Shown piece by piece: positions 61,401 to 64,000 of a stretch of DNA of 64,000 bases. Made by a program: the position numbers and the translations under genes. This stretch comes from Bradyrhizobiaceae bacterium (GTDB lineage: Bacteria > Pseudomonadota > Alphaproteobacteria > Rhizobiales > Xanthobacteraceae), in contig CANKHJ010000001.1 in assembly GCA_947481635.1 (NCBI GenBank), positions 1-64,000 on the forward strand, given 5' to 3'. Under the pieces are notes generated by a model. It saw only the letters and a program-made list of their open reading frames with translations, ran no database searches and was not told the DNA's origin. Within the stretch, counting starts at the first letter, position 1. Each line of letters starts with the position of its first letter.

Positions 61401-63464
61401 CTAAACGTCCAGCATTTCTTCGCTGGCGAATTCCGCGCGTTCCTGGATGAATTCGAAGCGCGACTCGGCCTTGGTGCCCATCAGCCGTTCGACCGAATCC
61501 GCCGTGCCTTCGCGGTCCGCGTCGGCGAGTTGCACCCGCAGCAGCATGCGCTTGCGCGGGTCCATGGTGGTCTCCTTGAGCTGCGCCGCCATCATCTCGC
61601 CCAGCCCCTTGAAGCGGCCTATCTCGACGTTGGCGTTGGCGTGGAATTCCTTCTTGAGCAGTTGCTCCTTGTGCGCATCGTCGCGCGCATAGAACACCTT
61701 GCCGCCATGCGAGAGTCGATAGAGCGGCGGCACCGCGAGATAAAGGTGCCCGTCGTCGATCAGCTTCGGCATCTGCCGGTAGAAGAACGTGATCAGCAGC
61801 GAGGCGATATGCGCGCCGTCAACATCGGCGTCGGTCATGATGATGACCTTCTCGTAGCGCAGTCCGTCCTCACGATAATGATTGCCGGTGCCGCAGCCGA
61901 GCGCCTGGGTGAGATCGGCGAGTTGCTGGTTCTGCGCGAACTTGTCCTTGCCGGCGGAGGCCACGTTGAGGATTTTTCCGCGTAGCGGCAGGATCGCCTG
62001 CGATGCGCGATCGCGTGCCTGCTTGGCGCTGCCGCCGGCGCTGTCGCCTTCGACGATGAAGATTTCCGAACCCTGCGACGCGGAATTGGTGCAGTCGGCG
62101 AGCTTGCCGGGGAGGCGCAGCTTGCGCACCGCGCTCTTGCGCGCGATGTCCTTTTCCTGGCGGCGGCGGATGCGTTCGTCGGCGCGTTCCACCACCCAGT
62201 CGAGCAGCTTGTTGGCCTGGATCTGGTTGCCGGCGAGCCAGTGATCGAACGGGTCACGCACCGCCTGTTCGACGATCTTGGTGGCCTTCTCGGTGGCGAG
62301 GCGGTCCTTGGTCTGGCCCTGGAATTCCGGCTCGCGGATGAACACCGACACCATGCAGCCGGCGCCGGTCATGACGTCTTCGGCGGTGATACCGGCCGCG
62401 CGCTTGCCTTGCCCGGTGCGCTCGGCGTGATCCTTCAGCCCGCGCAGCAGCGCGCTGCGAAAGCCGGACTCATGCGTGCCGCCATCGGCGGTTGGCACGG
62501 TGTTGCAATAGGAGGAAAGGAAGCCGTCGGCATCGACGGTCCACACTGCGGCCCATTCGACCGCGCCATTCGAACCCGGCTTGCCGGACTTGCCGGTAAA
62601 AATGTCGGGATGGACCAGCGTATTTCCTTCGACTTGGGCGGCGACGTAATCCTTCAGGCCGTCGGGGAAGTGGAAGGTGCTTTCGGCCGGAACGCCTTCG
62701 ATGCCGGTCAGCAATTCCGGAGCGCAATGCCAGCGGATCTCGACGCCGCCGAACAGATAGGCCTTGGCGCGCGCCATCTTGAACACGCGCTGCGGGTTGA
62801 AGCGGGCGCCCTCGCGGAAGATCTGCGCGTCGGGCTTGAACCGCACCTTGGTGCCGCGCCGGTTCGCAACCTTGCCGAGCTCCTCCAGCTTGCCCTTCGG
62901 CACGCCGCGCTCGAACACCATGCGATAGAGTTGGCCGCCGCGCGCGACCTCGACTTCGGTCCGCTCGGACAGCGCATTCACCACCGACACGCCGACGCCG
63001 TGCAGGCCGCCGGAGGTCTCGTAGACCTTGGACTCGAATTTGCCGCCCGCGTGCAGCGTGCACATGATCACTTCGAGCGCGGACTTTTTCGGGAATTTCG
63101 GATGCGGATCGACCGGCATGCCGCGGCCATTGTCAGTGACGGTGATGTAGCCGTCGGCGCCGAGCTCGACCTCGATGAACGTGGCGTGGCCGGCCAGCGC
63201 CTCGTCCATCGAATTGTCGATGGTCTCGGCGAACAGATGATGCAGCGCCTTCTCGTCGGTGCCGCCGATATACATGCCGGGCCGGCGCCGCACCGGCTCC
63301 AGACCCTCGAGCACCTCGATGTCACGGGCGGTGTAGTCGGAATCCCCGGAACCTGAGGAACGCGGCGCTTTGGCGGGGGTTGGGCGGCGGGCGGGGGCTT
63401 GCGCGAACAGGTCTTCGGGAGCGGGGGCCTTTTTTGCGGCTGCTTTTATTGCGTTCTTGGCCAT
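61401..63464 (-). CDS. parE: DNA topoisomerase IV subunit B
   Basis: A 687-residue ATPase subunit of topoisomerase IV, which separates linked daughter chromosomes. The GHKL ATPase site has ETIDNSMDEALAG, TDNGRGMPVD and GGLHGVGVSVVNALS; the TOPRIM region has VEGDSAGGSAKQARDR and the metal-binding DADVDGAHI. The N-terminal 45 residues are Ala/Pro/Lys-rich. The length and the short TOPRIM insert favour ParE over GyrB. It stands alone, with no parC nearby. Confidence 0.93.
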   Translation of the reverse strand: MAKNAIKAAAKKAPAPEDLFAQAPARRPTPAKAPRSSGSGDSDYTARDIEVLEGLEPVRRRPGMYIGGTDEKALHHLFAETIDNSMDEALAGHATFIEVELGADGYITVTDNGRGMPVDPHPKFPKKSALEVIMCTLHAGGKFESKVYETSGGLHGVGVSVVNALSERTEVEVARGGQLYRMVFERGVPKGKLEELGKVANRRGTKVRFKPDAQIFREGARFNPQRVFKMARAKAYLFGGVEIRWHCAPELLTGIEGVPAESTFHFPDGLKDYVAAQVEGNTLVHPDIFTGKSGKPGSNGAVEWAAVWTVDADGFLSSYCNTVPTADGGTHESGFRSALLRGLKDHAERTGQGKRAAGITAEDVMTGAGCMVSVFIREPEFQGQTKDRLATEKATKIVEQAVRDPFDHWLAGNQIQANKLLDWVVERADERIRRRQEKDIARKSAVRKLRLPGKLADCTNSASQGSEIFIVEGDSAGGSAKQARDRASQAILPLRGKILNVASAGKDKFAQNQQLADLTQALGCGTGNHYREDGLRYEKVIIMTDADVDGAHIASLLITFFYRQMPKLIDDGHLYLAVPPLYRLSHGGKVFYARDDAHKEQLLKKEFHANANVEIGRFKGLGEMMAAQLKETTMDPRKRMLLRVQLADADREGTADSVERLMGTKAESRFEFIQERAEFASEEMLDV

Positions 63465-63559
63465 ATTGTCATCGGTAAGAGGGACGAATCGAGCACGGAT
63501 TATGCCACGCCCGTGGCTAGAACATGACCGCCAGATCGTGACCGCCTGAAGGGATCGCC

Positions 63560-64000
63560 ATGTTTGCCAGTATCGAAGCCTATGGTCACCTGATCATCGA
63601 ATTCGTGCGTACCCATCAAGCCTGGGCCGCGCCGATCATGTTCCTGCTCGCATTTGGCGAGTCTCTGGCCTTCATTTCGTTGCTGATCCCGGCATGGGCG
63701 GCTCTGGTCGGGATCGGGGCGATGATCGGCCCGAGCGGTCTCAATTTCTGGCCGCTCTGGGTTGCAGGCGCGGTCGGCGCGGCGCTGGGGGATTGGCTGT
63801 CCTACTGGGTCGGACAGAAGCTTGAGCACGCCGTGTTTAATGTCTGGCCGCTGTCGCGCCACCCGGAACTGCTTCCGAAGGGGGAGGCCTTCGTCAAGAA
63901 ATGGGGCGTGCTCGCGATCTATATCGGGCGCTTTTCCGGGCCGCTGCGCGCCTCGGTGCCGCTGATCGCCGGTATTTTCCAGATGCCGTATTGGAGTTTT
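63560..64000 (+). CDS. DedA family membrane protein (partial, cut at window end)
   Basis: The first 147 codons of a DedA/SNARE-associated protein are visible; the rest lies beyond the window. AAGGGAT is upstream of the ATG. Family marks are the early glutamate region FLLAFGESLAFISLLIP, AALGDWLSYWVGQK and the YIGRFSGPLRASVPLIAG motif with its conserved arginines. DedA proteins move lipids such as undecaprenyl phosphate or phosphatidylethanolamine across the inner membrane. It is divergent from parE. Confidence 0.92.
   Translation, partial: MFASIEAYGHLIIEFVRTHQAWAAPIMFLLAFGESLAFISLLIPAWAALVGIGAMIGPSGLNFWPLWVAGAVGAALGDWLSYWVGQKLEHAVFNVWPLSRHPELLPKGEAFVKKWGVLAIYIGRFSGPLRASVPLIAGIFQMPYWSF

Noticed and set aside
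61401-63464. GyrB instead of ParE
   Set aside because: Length and motif layout fit the alphaproteobacterial ParE better, although the two are close relatives; a tree would settle it.

Overview
The window looks like chromosomal DNA of a GC-rich alphaproteobacterium of the order Hyphomicrobiales (Rhizobiales), in the Bradyrhizobium/Rhodopseudomonas/Xanthobacteraceae neighbourhood. The evidence is the block NDUFA12 - DUF2155 - aat - accC - accB - aroQ - DsbA-like - M48 protease, a B12-dependent ribonucleotide reductase, an Irr-type iron control element before a long suf operon, and several palindromic intergenic repeats of the kind common in these genomes. Most of the DNA is core chromosome. Genes are tightly packed on both strands and no tRNA, rRNA, CRISPR array or intact transposon was found.

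Layout. 1-1.5 kb: an AT-richer ImmA/IrrE-type metalloprotease gene, probably acquired. 1.5-6 kb: nrdJ with a strong terminator and a long, hairpin-rich upstream region, followed by about 300 bp of gene-free DNA with repeat and possible IS-end remnants. 6-9.8 kb: an ECF sigma factor with a small partner, then NDUFA12, a Gln/Pro-rich DUF2155 protein and aat. 9.9-13.6 kb: a single-domain response regulator and a four-gene copper cluster (DUF2946-like, YcnI, CopC-CopD fusion, PCuAC) lying between aat and accC. 13.6-18.6 kb: a minus-strand run of M48/TPR protease, DsbA-like, aroQ, accB and accC. 18.7-29.3 kb: an aminotransferase, rne with a His/Asp-rich insertion, amiC, the PBP1A gene and prfB with its programmed +1 frameshift, then a small basic protein.

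29.3-36.5 kb: beta-carbonic anhydrase, then an arsenic unit (DUF6428 divergent from arsR-arsC-aquaporin, with a perfect inverted repeat between them), an MFS exporter, an M23 peptidase, a VOC protein, a relic of a short-chain dehydrogenase and a one-cysteine Bcp peroxiredoxin. 36.7-43.4 kb: a giant AsmA-like/DUF3971 envelope protein, tyrS and anmK. 43.5-52 kb: an alpha/beta hydrolase divergent from the suf operon (cysteine desulfurase, sufB, sufC, sufD, sufS, sufT, sufA) and a TfoX-like gene. The Irr-type box sits just downstream of a likely promoter. 52-64 kb: a diguanylate cyclase, a RhlE-type helicase, a reverse-transsulfuration gene pair, an L,D-transpeptidase, a DUF202 protein, a small exported protein with a possible general-stress promoter, an LTXXQ-type gene interrupted by an in-frame TAG, an isoprenylcysteine-type methyltransferase, parE, and the start of a DedA gene cut by the window end.

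The genes form coherent sub-systems: Fe-S cluster assembly with iron control next to cysteine-forming enzymes; copper handling in the periplasm; arsenate reduction with channel-mediated release; and peptidoglycan synthesis, remodelling and recycling (PBP1A, AmiC, M23, L,D-transpeptidase, AnmK). I did not find a clearly new multi-gene system. The best leads are the structured region before nrdJ, the His-rich RNase E insert, the TAG-split LTXXQ gene, the Cys-tailed DUF6428 protein in the arsenic unit, and the repeat-bearing N-terminus of the AsmA-like protein.
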